A DNA stretch of 64,000 bases from Hyphomonadaceae bacterium UBA7672. Lineage in GTDB: Bacteria > Pseudomonadota > Alphaproteobacteria > Caulobacterales > Hyphomonadaceae. Shown in pieces: positions 17,640-27,016 of the stretch. The notes under the pieces were generated by a model. It did no database searches. It was given only the letters and a program-made list of their open reading frames with translations, and was not told where the DNA came from. Every line of letters starts with the position of its first letter. Positions within the stretch are counted from its first letter, which is position 1. Location: NCBI GenBank assembly GCA_002483135.1, contig DLHI01000026.1, positions 186,001-250,000 of the forward strand, in the 5' to 3' direction. The position numbers were made by a program, and so were the translations under genes.

Positions 17640-18926
17640 ATGGAAGGACAGCGCTTGCACGATGTCGTCGCCCACTCGCCCAGCGTCTTTGACGTTGCCG
17701 CCATCCTGATCACCGCCGCGGCTATCCTTTCGTGGATCAACCACAAATTCCTCGGCCTGCCGTCCACGGTGGGCCTCGCCCTGATGGGGGCCATCGCCTC
17801 CCTGGTCGTGCTGGCGGTCGATGCCGCGACACCCAACTTCCTCATCGGCGAGGCGATCCGCCGGTTCATGGGCGGCATCGACTTCGAGACGACGCTCATG
17901 GACGGGATGCTGTCCTTCCTCCTGTTCGCCGGCGCGCTGCACGTTGATGTCGCCGACCTCCGCCGCCACTGGGTGCAGGTGGGGGTGCTCTCCACCGTGG
18001 GCGTTCTTGTCTCCACCGTGTTGATCGGCCTGGGCTTCAGCCTTGTCACCAGCTTTGCGGGCCTCGCAGTTCCCTTCATCTGGTGCCTTCTCTTCGGGGC
18101 GCTGATCAGCCCCACAGACCCGGTGGCCGTGCTTGGCGCGATGAAGAACTCGTCCACGCCGCGCGGCCTACAGGCCACCATCGCGGGAGAAAGCCTGTTC
18201 AACGATGGCGTCGGCGTTGTGGTGTTCAGCATTCTCGCGAGCGTCGCGATGGCGGGCGGCAACATCTCGGCGCCCGACGCCTTCCGCCTGTTCTTCATAG
18301 AAGCGCTAGGCGGCGCCGCCATGGGCCTCGCACTCGGCTATGTCGCCTATCTGGCGATGAAGGCGATAGACGATTATCCGGTCGAACTTCTTGTCACGCT
18401 TGCGCTCGTCATGGGCGGCTATGCGCTCTCCCAATACCTGCATGTCAGCGGGCCAGTTGCGATGGCTGTCGCGGGCCTGCTGATCGGCAATCGCGGCGTC
18501 TCCCACGCCATGAGCGACACGACCCGCACTCACGTAATCTCGTTCTGGGGTCTGGTAGACGAAGTGCTGAACGCGGTCCTCTTCCTGCTGATCGGCCTCG
18601 AAGGGATCATCCTCCTGGGCAATGTGCAGTTCCTGATCATAGGCGCCACAGCCATCCCGCTGGTCCTGGCAGCGCGGACGCTCTCTGCGGGAGCGCCCCT
18701 CCTGTTGTGGCGCAAATCGCTGCCCTTCGGGCAGACCATGCCGGTGATGGTATGGGGCGGCCTGCGCGGCGGCATATCCATCGCGCTTGCCCTGTCGCTC
18801 CCCGCAGGCCCCATGAAGGACCTTCTGGTGACGGCGACCTACATCGTCGTCCTGTTCTCCGTGCTGGTGCAGGGCTCCACCGTCAGCTACGTGATCGCCC
18901 GCGCAACTCCGGCAAAGTCTGCCTAG
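17640..18926 (+). CDS. CPA1-family Na+/H+ antiporter (NhaP type)
   Basis: 428 residues from ATG 17640; the frame is open to 17595 but the leader there is not hydrophobic. About 12 membrane helices. The ion-site signatures are ISPTDPVAVLGAMKNSSTP and AGESLFNDGVGVVVFSILA, with the conserved Asn-Asp pair. The family exchanges cytoplasmic Na+ (or K+) for external H+. The stop overlaps the convergent feruloyl-CoA synthase gene by 4 bp. Confidence 0.92.
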   Translation: MEGQRLHDVVAHSPSVFDVAAILITAAAILSWINHKFLGLPSTVGLALMGAIASLVVLAVDAATPNFLIGEAIRRFMGGIDFETTLMDGMLSFLLFAGALHVDVADLRRHWVQVGVLSTVGVLVSTVLIGLGFSLVTSFAGLAVPFIWCLLFGALISPTDPVAVLGAMKNSSTPRGLQATIAGESLFNDGVGVVVFSILASVAMAGGNISAPDAFRLFFIEALGGAAMGLALGYVAYLAMKAIDDYPVELLVTLALVMGGYALSQYLHVSGPVAMAVAGLLIGNRGVSHAMSDTTRTHVISFWGLVDEVLNAVLFLLIGLEGIILLGNVQFLIIGATAIPLVLAARTLSAGAPLLLWRKSLPFGQTMPVMVWGGLRGGISIALALSLPAGPMKDLLVTATYIVVLFSVLVQGSTVSYVIARATPAKSA

Positions 18927-20761
18927 ACCTGCACCACCCCCGGCGCCAGTTCCGCCGCGAACAGGGACGCCACCTCCGCCGCGCGATGCGCCTGCGTCTC
19001 GCGCTGGTTCACATATCCCTTGTCCGTGATCTCGCCTGCATCGAGCGAGGGCGGCGTGGTCAGCATACGGAACCGCCCCACGCGCCGCGACGACCCCGGC
19101 TGTGTGGCGTTGTAGGCCTTCAGCTTCTCCGCCACCAGCATCGTCAACGATCCAAACGCCTTGGCCATGTCGCCGCCAGCGGCCTGAGCCGCGGCCTGCA
19201 TTGCCGCGGGCGATGGCCACAGCAGCGCGCCGATGAACTTCTTGTCCTGCCCGCAGATCACAGCGTCGAACACCAGCGGCGCACATGCGGCGACAATATC
19301 AGGCCGCAGCGTGCCCACCGACACCCAAGTTCCCGAATCCAGCTTGAAGTCTTCCGTCACGCGGCCATCGAACACCAGCCCCTTCTCGGGATGGTCCGGG
19401 TCCTCGAACCGGGCCGCGTCGCCGAGGCAGTAGAAGCCTTCCTCGTCGAACACCTGCGCGTTCTTCTCCGGCATGTTGAGATAGCCGCGCATCACCATCG
19501 GCCCTTTGACGCGCACCTCCATCTTCGCGCCCACGGGCGCAAGCTTCAGCGTCGTCCCCGGCAACGGCACGCCCACCATGCCCACTCGCTCGAGAATCCA
19601 GTGCGTCATCGTCACGCCCTGCGTCTCGGTTGCGCCATACATGGTCAGCAGCGGTATACGCATCCCCGTCGCCTCAACCGACAACTTCTGGATGCGCTCG
19701 TACACATCGTCCGACAGCGTCGCGCCGCCGTAGATGAACGCCCGCATGCGCGAGAACACCGCGTCGCGCAGCTCGGAATCAGCCTCCATCGCCTCCGCCA
19801 GCATGCCGAACGCGATCGGAGCCGAACCGAACGCCTGTGGCCGCACTTCCTTCAGGTTTGCGATGGTCGTCTGGAACAGCCCGGGCATCGGCCGCCCCTC
19901 GTCGATGTAAAACGTGCCGCCCAGCGACAGCACGTTGTTGAAGTTCACATTGCCGCCTGAGATATGACTCCACGGCATCCAGTCGAGCGCCTGCGGAATG
20001 TCCGAGTCCGGTTCAGCTTCGATGGCCGAACGCGCCGCGATCTGGGCGGTCATCTGTCCCTGGCTCTGCGGCGCAGGCTTCGGCATGCCGGTCGAGCCCG
20101 ACGTGAACAGGTATTTGCCCACCGAGTCCGGGCCCAGCCACTGCATCGCCGTATCGACCAGTGAGGAAGGCTGCGTCTGCGCCAGCTTGGCGAACGCTTC
20201 GGACCCTTCCGATCCATCGGCGGAAATCACCGCTACGCCGTCAAGATCCAGCACAGCCAGCGCCTTGCGGAACGGGTCCATCGTCTGCACGAAGATCGCC
20301 TTGGGCTTCACCGCATTGAAGCAATGCTTCAGCTTCGCGAAGTCCGTCGACATGATCGAATATGCCTGCGAGATCGGCGTCGCCGGCGCGCCGATGCGCT
20401 GCGCCGACAGGCTCATCAGCGCATGCTCGATCGAATTGCCCGACAGGATCAGAAGCGGCGCATCCGGCCCCAGCCCGCGATCCAGCAACGCCTGCGCAAT
20501 AGAGCGCGTGATCTTCGCAGCCTCGCCATAGGTCACTTCCCGCCATGGGCCATGATTGGGCGCCCGCTGCTTCAGCCAGGGGCGTTCAGGATGGGCGGCC
20601 GCCCGCTCATCCAGGATATGCGGGATGGACCGGGCCGCCGGCGGCACGGGCGTTCGCGAACGCAGATAGACAACGCCCCCCTCACCCCGCGTCACCTCGA
20701 TGTCAGGCGCCTTGTAGGGCAGCGGCTTGAACGGCGCCTTGCCACCTGCATCTGCTGACAT
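18923..20761 (-). CDS. fcs: Feruloyl-CoA synthase-type AMP-binding ligase
   Basis: 612 residues. Adenylate-forming signature YLFTSGSTGMPKPAPQSQGQ near residue 215, TMYGATETQG near residue 375, YCLGDAARFEDP, and the C-terminal catalytic lysine context SLDAGEITDKGYVNQRE, which is characteristic of feruloyl-CoA synthases. The family activates hydroxycinnamates such as ferulate with CoA and ATP. No enoyl-CoA hydratase/vanillin gene lies nearby, so substrate is inferred from family only. The expected Gly-Val after PK is Pro-Ala here, a mild deviation in the P-loop. Confidence 0.85.
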   Translation of the reverse strand: MSADAGGKAPFKPLPYKAPDIEVTRGEGGVVYLRSRTPVPPAARSIPHILDERAAAHPERPWLKQRAPNHGPWREVTYGEAAKITRSIAQALLDRGLGPDAPLLILSGNSIEHALMSLSAQRIGAPATPISQAYSIMSTDFAKLKHCFNAVKPKAIFVQTMDPFRKALAVLDLDGVAVISADGSEGSEAFAKLAQTQPSSLVDTAMQWLGPDSVGKYLFTSGSTGMPKPAPQSQGQMTAQIAARSAIEAEPDSDIPQALDWMPWSHISGGNVNFNNVLSLGGTFYIDEGRPMPGLFQTTIANLKEVRPQAFGSAPIAFGMLAEAMEADSELRDAVFSRMRAFIYGGATLSDDVYERIQKLSVEATGMRIPLLTMYGATETQGVTMTHWILERVGMVGVPLPGTTLKLAPVGAKMEVRVKGPMVMRGYLNMPEKNAQVFDEEGFYCLGDAARFEDPDHPEKGLVFDGRVTEDFKLDSGTWVSVGTLRPDIVAACAPLVFDAVICGQDKKFIGALLWPSPAAMQAAAQAAGGDMAKAFGSLTMLVAEKLKAYNATQPGSSRRVGRFRMLTTPPSLDAGEITDKGYVNQRETQAHRAAEVASLFAAELAPGVVQV

Positions 20762-20941
20762 GGGTATTCCTCCGGTCGTTTCTTGGTTTACGGAAGCCTA
20801 ACCACATTGCCGCGGACGTCAAAGCACCCGGCCCCGTTCTTGCTGCTGGCGAGCGCAGGAAGTGAAGGAAAACCCCTCACGCACATCGGCGGTTAGCGAA
20901 GATGTGACATCCCGAACCGAAGACGCCACAGAGCCCCATCG

Positions 20942-22603
20942 ATGACCCTCGCCGCCGAACACGCCAGCCGCACCGAACAGAGCTCCGGCGCAGATAAGCC
21001 CCTGGCCTCCACCACGCGCCTGAAAGCGAACTTCGAACAGTTCGCAAGCGAAGTAGACAAGGCCGAGGCCCATCTCAAGGCCGGCCGCCTCGAGGAAGCC
21101 GCCCTCTCCGTCACGCTCGCGTCGGCCTTCGCGACCCAGAAACACTGCGGCGTCTTCGCCAGCGAGCGCATCGAGCGCATCCTGGGCGCCATATCGAAAA
21201 CCCTGCCCGACCGCGCCGCCGTCCTCCCACGCGTCAAGGACCTCAAGGACGCTCGCCGTATCCTCCATGTCGCCACCGAACTCACCACGGTCGGCGGGCT
21301 CACGCGCATGCTGACGCGCTGGATCAACACCGACGCAGCCCGCCAGAACTCCGTCGCGCTGACGCGCTATCGTGGCGTCCTCCCGCAACAACTCGCTGAC
21401 GCAGTCGCGCGCAGCGGCGGCGAGATCCACAAGCTCAACACAAAGCCTGGATCGCTGTTCGACTGGGCGCTCAACCTGCGCAAGCTCGCGCGCGGATACG
21501 ATCTCGTGGTGATGCACATCCACTGCGAAGATACGATCCCCGTCATCGCCTTCGGGCCCAGCGAGACGCTGCCGCCCGTGCTGCTGCTTAACCATGCCGA
21601 CCACATTTTCTGGATCGGCCCGAGCGTCAGCCACGCCGTGCTCAACCTGCGCGAGGCCGCCGCCGACATCACCATCAACCGGCGCGGCGTTGCGCCCGAG
21701 CGCAGCCTGATGCTGCCGACCCTGATCGACCCGCCCTCGCGCAAGATGAGCCGCAAGGAAGCGCGCGCCCTCCTCGGCATCGACGAGGATTCAGTCGTGA
21801 TTATCTCCGTCGCCCGTGGCGCGAAGTATCGCCCGATCAACGGCGTCACCTACGCAAGCCGCTTTGTCGAAGTCCTCAAGGCAAATCCGAAGGCCCGGCT
21901 CTTCGTGGTCGGCTCCGGTTCCCCCGAAGACTGGAAGCCCGCCCAGGACCAGGTCCTGGGCCGCATCGTGGGCATGCCCGAGCAGCCCGATCCGTCGGCC
22001 TATTTCGAAGCGGCCGACATCTATGTCGACTCCTATCCCTTCTCGTCCTCGACGTCGCTCATGGAGGCGGCGGGATACGGCCTGCCGCTGCTGACCCTGT
22101 TCATGGCGCCGGATGAAGCGCGCCTTGTCGGCATCAATCACCTCGGCCTCGAAGGCGGTCTGGTGCAGGCGCGCACGACGGTTCAGTGGGAAGAGACGCT
22201 GAACCGACTGATCCGCGACCCAGCCTTCCGCACCTCGCAAAGCGAGGCCGCCACGAAAGCCGTCGCCATCGCACAACCCACCGAATGGCTTGGCTGGCTC
22301 GAACGGGCCTACCAGCAGGCGCTGGCCCTGCCTACTTTGCCGCCCCTCTCCGCCCCGATGCCTGGCAGCCCCGACACGCCGCGCTTTGGCGAACCCGACT
22401 GCCGGCATCAGGACATGTATGGTTCGCACACGCCGCTCAGCGAAATCGCGAAGGATCAGGTGGGCGCATTCAGCCTCCCCACGCGCTTCAAGCTCTGGCG
22501 CCGGTTCCGCCTCGATGGAAACATCAATGGCCACAGCGAAGCGGTCCGCCTGCTCCTGCCCGAATGGCTCAAACGTCGCTTGAAGCGTAGCGGCCAGCAC
22601 TGA
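20942..22603 (+). CDS. Glycosyltransferase (GT4-like)
   Basis: 553 residues. An N-terminal ~110-residue helical, Glu/Ala-rich region precedes a GT-B fold. VGGLTRMLTRW near residue 120 is the acceptor-side loop, SVARGAKYRPINGVTYASRF begins the donor domain, and SYPFSSSTSLMEAAGYGLPL near residue 365 is the nucleotide-sugar-binding E-x7-E-like region. It probably adds a sugar to a surface polysaccharide or lipid. The helical leader is unusual for GT4 enzymes and may bind a partner. Confidence 0.85.
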   Translation: MTLAAEHASRTEQSSGADKPLASTTRLKANFEQFASEVDKAEAHLKAGRLEEAALSVTLASAFATQKHCGVFASERIERILGAISKTLPDRAAVLPRVKDLKDARRILHVATELTTVGGLTRMLTRWINTDAARQNSVALTRYRGVLPQQLADAVARSGGEIHKLNTKPGSLFDWALNLRKLARGYDLVVMHIHCEDTIPVIAFGPSETLPPVLLLNHADHIFWIGPSVSHAVLNLREAAADITINRRGVAPERSLMLPTLIDPPSRKMSRKEARALLGIDEDSVVIISVARGAKYRPINGVTYASRFVEVLKANPKARLFVVGSGSPEDWKPAQDQVLGRIVGMPEQPDPSAYFEAADIYVDSYPFSSSTSLMEAAGYGLPLLTLFMAPDEARLVGINHLGLEGGLVQARTTVQWEETLNRLIRDPAFRTSQSEAATKAVAIAQPTEWLGWLERAYQQALALPTLPPLSAPMPGSPDTPRFGEPDCRHQDMYGSHTPLSEIAKDQVGAFSLPTRFKLWRRFRLDGNINGHSEAVRLLLPEWLKRRLKRSGQH

Positions 22604-22911
22604 AGCGGCGGACCTTCGGTCAGCTGCGCAGGCGTTGATCAGAACGGCAGGCAAGCGAGTGCTTCCTGCCATCGAGCATCAATCCAGTTGAGACGCTGTT
22701 TGGCCCGACGCAGACATAAGCCCCGTACATGGAAAACCTTCGACCGCGGCGCCGTATTCGACGGGCTTCTGCGCATACCCCCAAGTGTCCAGCGGCCGCG
22801 ATGACAACGGTGCGGCCCTTGGCTAGCGTGGTGTCGTGCGCCACTGAACCATAGCATGCAGAATCGGGGAAGAGGTGGGCTGGCGAGATCCTCATCAACA
22901 GCGAGCGGCGA
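22604..22911. other. Intergenic stretch with no supported gene
   Basis: A minus-strand frame contains a VAHDTTLAKGRTVVIAAAGH segment that looks faintly protein-like, but it has no start, no motif and no continuation. It may be the decayed remains of a gene. The acetyltransferase that follows also lacks a good start, so this stretch may be a damaged junction. Confidence 0.35.
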
Positions 22912-23400
22912 TTGATAAGGGCGCCACGCCCGGAAGATTTTGATCCGCTGTATCAGGTCGTTTTGTCCGATGCGGAGGTGATGCGCCTTGCATTTCAGGG
23001 TCAACTCTCCGATCAAGACCGGGCTTTCGACTTCTTCTCGAGCGTCCTTGATCACGACGCAACGGGCAGGAAGCCTGGCATACTGATCGAACGCTCAACG
23101 AATGATGTGATTGGCTTCGCCGGACCGCTCTTGTGCTCGGTTCTCGGCGCGCCGGACTACGAGATCGGCTTCGTCCTCGCGCGACGCACCTGGGGCCACG
23201 GTTATGCATCCGAAATCGGGCGCGCCCAGATCGAATATGGCTTCACGACATTGAAGCTTGATCGCGTGCTGGCGCAGGTGTCTCCTGAAAATGCAGCCTC
23301 GATATGTGTTCTGGAACGCCTGGGAATGCAGCTGTGCAGCACAACTGAAACTTCCGGTCGGGGCGTCCGGTTGGTCTACGCAATCGACCAGTCGAGCTAG
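22912..23400 (+). CDS. GNAT-family N-acetyltransferase (RimJ/RimL-like), start unclear
   Basis: 162 residues from TTG 22912. The acetyl-CoA loop is VLARRTWGHGYASEIGRAQI, followed by DRVLAQVSPENAASICVLER and LGMQ, a classic RimJ/RimL-type pattern. The coding pattern seems to begin before the TTG: codons just upstream read SERR before LIRAPRPEDF, as in normal GNAT N-termini, but no ATG or GTG occurs in frame before the stop at 22852. Either TTG is used or the 5' end has decayed. Confidence 0.7.
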   Translation: MIRAPRPEDFDPLYQVVLSDAEVMRLAFQGQLSDQDRAFDFFSSVLDHDATGRKPGILIERSTNDVIGFAGPLLCSVLGAPDYEIGFVLARRTWGHGYASEIGRAQIEYGFTTLKLDRVLAQVSPENAASICVLERLGMQLCSTTETSGRGVRLVYAIDQSS

Positions 23401-23641
23401 ACACGACTGCCATCCCTGCAAGCTGTTCGGAAGGTCGTTCGGCCGAAAGCGCGAGCGTCTGCTTCCGGCGATATCAGGCAGTAGCGGACGACAGTATGGG
23501 AACGGCGGGACCAGGGCGACCCGGCCGGTTGCGCGACTGCGGCCATTCGAGCATTCATGGCCCAAAGCGGACGCTCGGCGATACGGACAGCAAGCTATTG
23601 CATGTCGGCTACAGGCACGCCCTCGCTGTTCGCCACCTCAA

Positions 23642-23983
23642 TCATCTGACGCAGCCAATCCTCGAAAAACAAACCTCTTCGCGCGCCGCCTCGCTAGGTT
23701 TGTTGGCGGCCACATCGCCAAGTAAGTTTCGAGCGTCCTCCCACGAAATCGGCGTCCTGGGGCCTGAAAGCACGCCGTAGCTTGCGGGTCTTTTCGATGG
23801 ATCACCATCTATGATGACAGGCGCGAGGTGTTGCGGAGGAGCGAACAGTCCGCCTTGTTCTGTATACTTGACCGGCACGAACAGGACGTACCGATGGCCG
23901 GTCGAGTCCAAAAAAGTCGCTGCAAATGAGCCGCCGTCACGGATCATTTCCACGTCCTCCGTTTGGCTCACTTTCGGCAGCAT
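23642..23983 (-). CDS. Small uncharacterised protein
   Basis: 113 residues from ATG 23983, preceded by a GAGAGGGAA ribosome site. Beta-rich, with GHRYVLFVPVKYTEQGGLF and a helical C-terminus (SWEDARNLLGDVAANKPSEA). No signal peptide, membrane helix or catalytic motif. No family recognised. It looks like a single accessory gene between the acetyltransferase and the CPBP protease. Confidence 0.55.
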   Translation of the reverse strand: MLPKVSQTEDVEMIRDGGSFAATFLDSTGHRYVLFVPVKYTEQGGLFAPPQHLAPVIIDGDPSKRPASYGVLSGPRTPISWEDARNLLGDVAANKPSEAAREEVCFSRIGCVR

Positions 23984-24300
23984 CCCTGTTCCCTCTCGCA
24001 ACCGACCGGCGCAGCCAGGCATTTTTGGGTTGAGCGGGCAACGCCCGCTTCCGGCCAATATCACGCTCCGCCGGGCGCTAACATGCGCGTCCAAATCCAG
24101 CGCCCCTCAGGCGCGGCCAGCGCCACGTGTTGCGCAGAAGAGTGCCTTGTACGGACTGACGTAAGGCGTCCGCGACGGTTGTCGGGCAGCCGAGCTGTGG
24201 ACCGTCCTCCCGTTGAACGATCGACCATTGCGCCTTCGCTCAACTAGTGCGCTCTTGGGCGCTCGCCCGTCGTTCGGCCGGGAGTTTGGGAGCGTCCAAG
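23984..24300. other. Intergenic stretch upstream of the CPBP gene
   Basis: No gene supported. It contains the left copy of an exact 24-bp direct repeat (24094-24117) whose right copy ends the downstream glycosyltransferase gene. Confidence 0.5.
24094..24117. repeat. 24-bp direct repeat, left copy
   Basis: Begins AATCCAGCGCCCCTC and ends AGGCGCGGC. An exact copy lies at 25102-25125. The right copy covers the last codons and stop of the glycosyltransferase gene, so the left copy looks like a duplicated fragment of that gene end. Together they flank one gene. Confidence 0.85.
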
Positions 24301-25077
24301 ATGACATTCGCCCGGCTTCGGTTTGCTGTCTTCGTCATCATCGTGCTGGTCCTGCCAGCGGGATTGATGGCGACGGCTGATCCTCAACTCATCGACCTCG
24401 GCAAGCTGGTGATGATCCTGAGCCCCGCAGTCGCAGGCTTGGCTCTTTCTGCCGAGCGATGGAATCGTGGATCGGGCGCGTCCTGGGGATGGGTACTAGG
24501 CGCCGCCGCCATAACGCTTCTCATCGCGCTCGGCGCCTTGGGAGTCGCCGTTGCCGTGGGCGCCGCGAGCTTCCGGATACAGGACGCTCCGCTGGATGCG
24601 ATCATTGGATCGGCGGGAGGGTCCGCAGTTACAAGCGTGCTCGAAGAACTGGGCTGGGCCGGCGGTGGTCTCACCCTCGCGATCGCGGCGTGGGGAAGAC
24701 GTTGGGGCGTGCTGATCCTCGGGCTGGTCTGGGCCGCCTGGCACCTTGTTCCCGTGGCGCTGAAGGTTGGTCTGTTCCCCTATCTGGAGGCAGCATCCCC
24801 GTTGATGATTGCCGCGTTCATCGCCTCGTGCCTGATCTATCGTGAGCTTCTCACCTTGCTGAAAGAGAGATCAGGCACGTGGCTTGGCGCGGCTGCCGGA
24901 CATGCCGCCCCGAACGTCCTGCTTGCCGGCCTGCTTGCAGCCGGAGTTGGCCTGTCTGATCGTCCGGAAGACTGGCCGTTCTTTCCTGCGCCAGGCGGAT
25001 TGGTGTTTCCGCTGCTGGCTCTCGCCGCACTGTTGGTGCTGCACCGGACCAGAAAAGTGGCGACGCAAGTCGTTTAG
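24301..25077 (+). CDS. CPBP-family intramembrane metalloprotease (Abi type)
   Basis: 258 residues from ATG 24301. Seven or eight predicted membrane helices. The glutamate motif VLEELGWAGGG (EExxW form of EExxxR) and the second motif GLVWAAWHLVPVAL with its histidine define the CPBP/Rce1-like family. Family members process prenylated or leader peptides, or act in bacteriocin self-immunity; the role here is unknown. The gene sits alone between two identical 24-bp repeats, suggesting it arrived as one unit. Confidence 0.8.
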   Translation: MTFARLRFAVFVIIVLVLPAGLMATADPQLIDLGKLVMILSPAVAGLALSAERWNRGSGASWGWVLGAAAITLLIALGALGVAVAVGAASFRIQDAPLDAIIGSAGGSAVTSVLEELGWAGGGLTLAIAAWGRRWGVLILGLVWAAWHLVPVALKVGLFPYLEAASPLMIAAFIASCLIYRELLTLLKERSGTWLGAAAGHAAPNVLLAGLLAAGVGLSDRPEDWPFFPAPGGLVFPLLALAALLVLHRTRKVATQVV

Positions 25078-25101
25078 CGCGCCAATGATCGGTTTTCGTT
25101 G

Positions 25102-25125
25102 AATCCAGCGCCCCTCAGGCGCGGC
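25102..25125. repeat. 24-bp direct repeat, right copy
   Basis: Identical to 24094-24117. Bases 25115-25125 are the stop and last codons (Ala-Arg-Arg-Ala) of the minus-strand glycosyltransferase. Confidence 0.85.
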
Positions 25126-26092
25126 GCGCGCCGTCCGGAGTCGCGCCCGAATGCAGGCGCATCGCGCGCAGCAGAGCGCGGCGAACGGAGCGGTCGGTCG
25201 CCGTATGGCGGATCATGCGCGAGGGAAAGGTCGTGAAGGCGAGCCAGAAGGCGCGTAAGGCGACACCGCGATGGCCAGCCTCGACCTGTGATTTTCCCGT
25301 TTCCACGAAATACGAATAGTACGTCTCGACCGCGCCGAAATACGACCGCACGACACTCACCGGCGACTTCCAGCGTTTGAGGTTCGAGCGCAGATGGCGC
25401 AGGAAGATCTTGCGCGTGTAGCCCACGCGCGTCTTCTGCAGCTTGTCCGACGAGCCCGGCGGACGGCCGCGGAACAGAACGCAGCGCGCGTCCACAAAGC
25501 CGATCCGGTATTCGCGCGCGATACGCAACTGCCAGTCCCAGTCGCTGTCGCCGATCAACGTCTCGTCCATCAGGCCGATCTTGCGCGCGATGTCGCCGCG
25601 CACGACGGTCGCGCCGACTTGCGGAAAATAGCCGCTCATCATCATGCGAAAAACATCGCCGTCAGCGGGCGGCACTGCTTTCCATTGTTGGTCTTCAGGC
25701 AGCTGGACGAGCTTGTCGTCTGCAAACACGACCTGGCCAAACACGGCCGCCATGTCCGGATCGGCGTCGAGCATGGCAATGTGCGGGCGCACGTGATCGG
25801 GCAACCAGACGTCGTCGTCATCCAGCAGCGCGACGAACTCGCCGGTCATCCGTTTCAGCGCGAGATTGCGCGCCGCCGGGCAGCCATAGACGTCGGTGTG
25901 ATCATAGATGCCGCCGAACTCCGCCACCACGCCCGGCGTTTCCGGCGTCGTGCCATTGTCGCCGACGAGGATCTCGAATTTCAGGTCCGGCCCTTCGAGC
26001 GCGCGAATGCTCGCCAGCGCCGCGCGCAGCGTGTCGGGGCGGTTTCGCGTGCCGATGATGACGGAGACGAGGCGCGGTTGAGCGGCGGTCAT
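25115..26092 (-). CDS. Family 2 glycosyltransferase
   Basis: 325 residues from ATG 26092, whose ATG overlaps the deacetylase stop (TGATG); an ATG at 26101 is an alternative. GT-A fold: SVIIGTRNRPDTLRAALASI at the N-terminus, EILVGDNGTT, the DxD-type motif ALLDDDDVWLPDH near residue 95, and GDSDWDWQLRIAREYRIGF as the acceptor-side ED-like region. It transfers a sugar in surface-polysaccharide assembly. It is coupled to the polysaccharide deacetylase upstream. Confidence 0.88.
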   Translation of the reverse strand: MTAAQPRLVSVIIGTRNRPDTLRAALASIRALEGPDLKFEILVGDNGTTPETPGVVAEFGGIYDHTDVYGCPAARNLALKRMTGEFVALLDDDDVWLPDHVRPHIAMLDADPDMAAVFGQVVFADDKLVQLPEDQQWKAVPPADGDVFRMMMSGYFPQVGATVVRGDIARKIGLMDETLIGDSDWDWQLRIAREYRIGFVDARCVLFRGRPPGSSDKLQKTRVGYTRKIFLRHLRSNLKRWKSPVSVVRSYFGAVETYYSYFVETGKSQVEAGHRGVALRAFWLAFTTFPSRMIRHTATDRSVRRALLRAMRLHSGATPDGARRA

Positions 26093-26892
26093 CAGACCCA
26101 CTCCTCCCAGCGATCGAACTTACCCTGCAGCAGCGACTTGAAGATGCGATCACCGTCGAACTTGCTGATGAAGGTGCGCGGGATTGTGCCCGTTGGCCGC
26201 GTCTCTTCGGCCTGGGCGTAGATCACATCGTAGCCCGCATCCTTCGCGGCCTTCATCGACATGTCCTTCCAGTTCATCGACTGGCCAAGCGGGATGGCGA
26301 AGGTCGGGGGGGCATAGCCAAGCCGGCGCTGGAACAGGTCGCGCGAGCCGGCAAGCTCATCGACCATCTGCGCGAACTCGATCTTTCCAAAGTCCGGGTG
26401 CGTGGCCGAATGGCTGCCCATCTCGGCGCCGTCCGCCATCAGCTTCTCGACATCATGCCAGTTGAGGCACTTCTCCTTTGCCCAGTCGACCTTCTGGTCA
26501 GTCCACTCGGACACCGGGAAAAAGGTCCAGGGAAGATTGTAATCCTTGAGGATGGGCGCGGCGTTGGTCAGCACGCTCTTCATGCCGTCGTCGAACGTGA
26601 TGGCGAGGTCTTTCGGGCCTCCGCCCGTCTTCACGATCTGCGACGCCGGAACGAAGCGATAGCCTGCGTTGAGCGCCAGCTCGATATGGCGGCGGAACAT
26701 GCTGGGCGTGACGTCGTTCACGCCCCACTCTTCCTGCCCGATCGTGTGATAGCAGAGGATGCGGCCGATATAGCGCTTACGCGACCGCCCGACGCGCGCG
26801 AGCACGTGCCGTTCGCAACACATCCGCATGGATGCGAACTTCGCGCGGTCGATGCCGGCGGATCGCGCGATGTATTTGAGCGCAGTTCTCAC
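26092..26892 (-). CDS. Polysaccharide deacetylase (NodB/CE4 family)
   Basis: 266 residues if the GTG at 26892 is the start; the frame is open to a TTG at 26934. Motif 1 is AITFDDGMKSV with the catalytic TFDD, motif 2 is GSHSATHPDFG with the metal-binding H-x3-H. It removes acetyl groups from N-acetylated sugars in a polysaccharide or peptidoglycan. No clear signal peptide, so a cytoplasmic or membrane-linked role is possible. It heads a two-gene unit with the GT2 gene. Confidence 0.85.
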   Translation of the reverse strand: MRTALKYIARSAGIDRAKFASMRMCCERHVLARVGRSRKRYIGRILCYHTIGQEEWGVNDVTPSMFRRHIELALNAGYRFVPASQIVKTGGGPKDLAITFDDGMKSVLTNAAPILKDYNLPWTFFPVSEWTDQKVDWAKEKCLNWHDVEKLMADGAEMGSHSATHPDFGKIEFAQMVDELAGSRDLFQRRLGYAPPTFAIPLGQSMNWKDMSMKAAKDAGYDVIYAQAEETRPTGTIPRTFISKFDGDRIFKSLLQGKFDRWEEWV

Positions 26893-27016
26893 ATCATGCC
26901 CGCTGTGGGGCCCGCCTGACAGGGGGCGAACCAATCCCGTTGCCTTAGCGCGAGCAAGCTACATGCCATTGCCGGCGGGCGGCGTTAACCACGTTCACCC
27001 AGAGCCAGAGCCCGGC

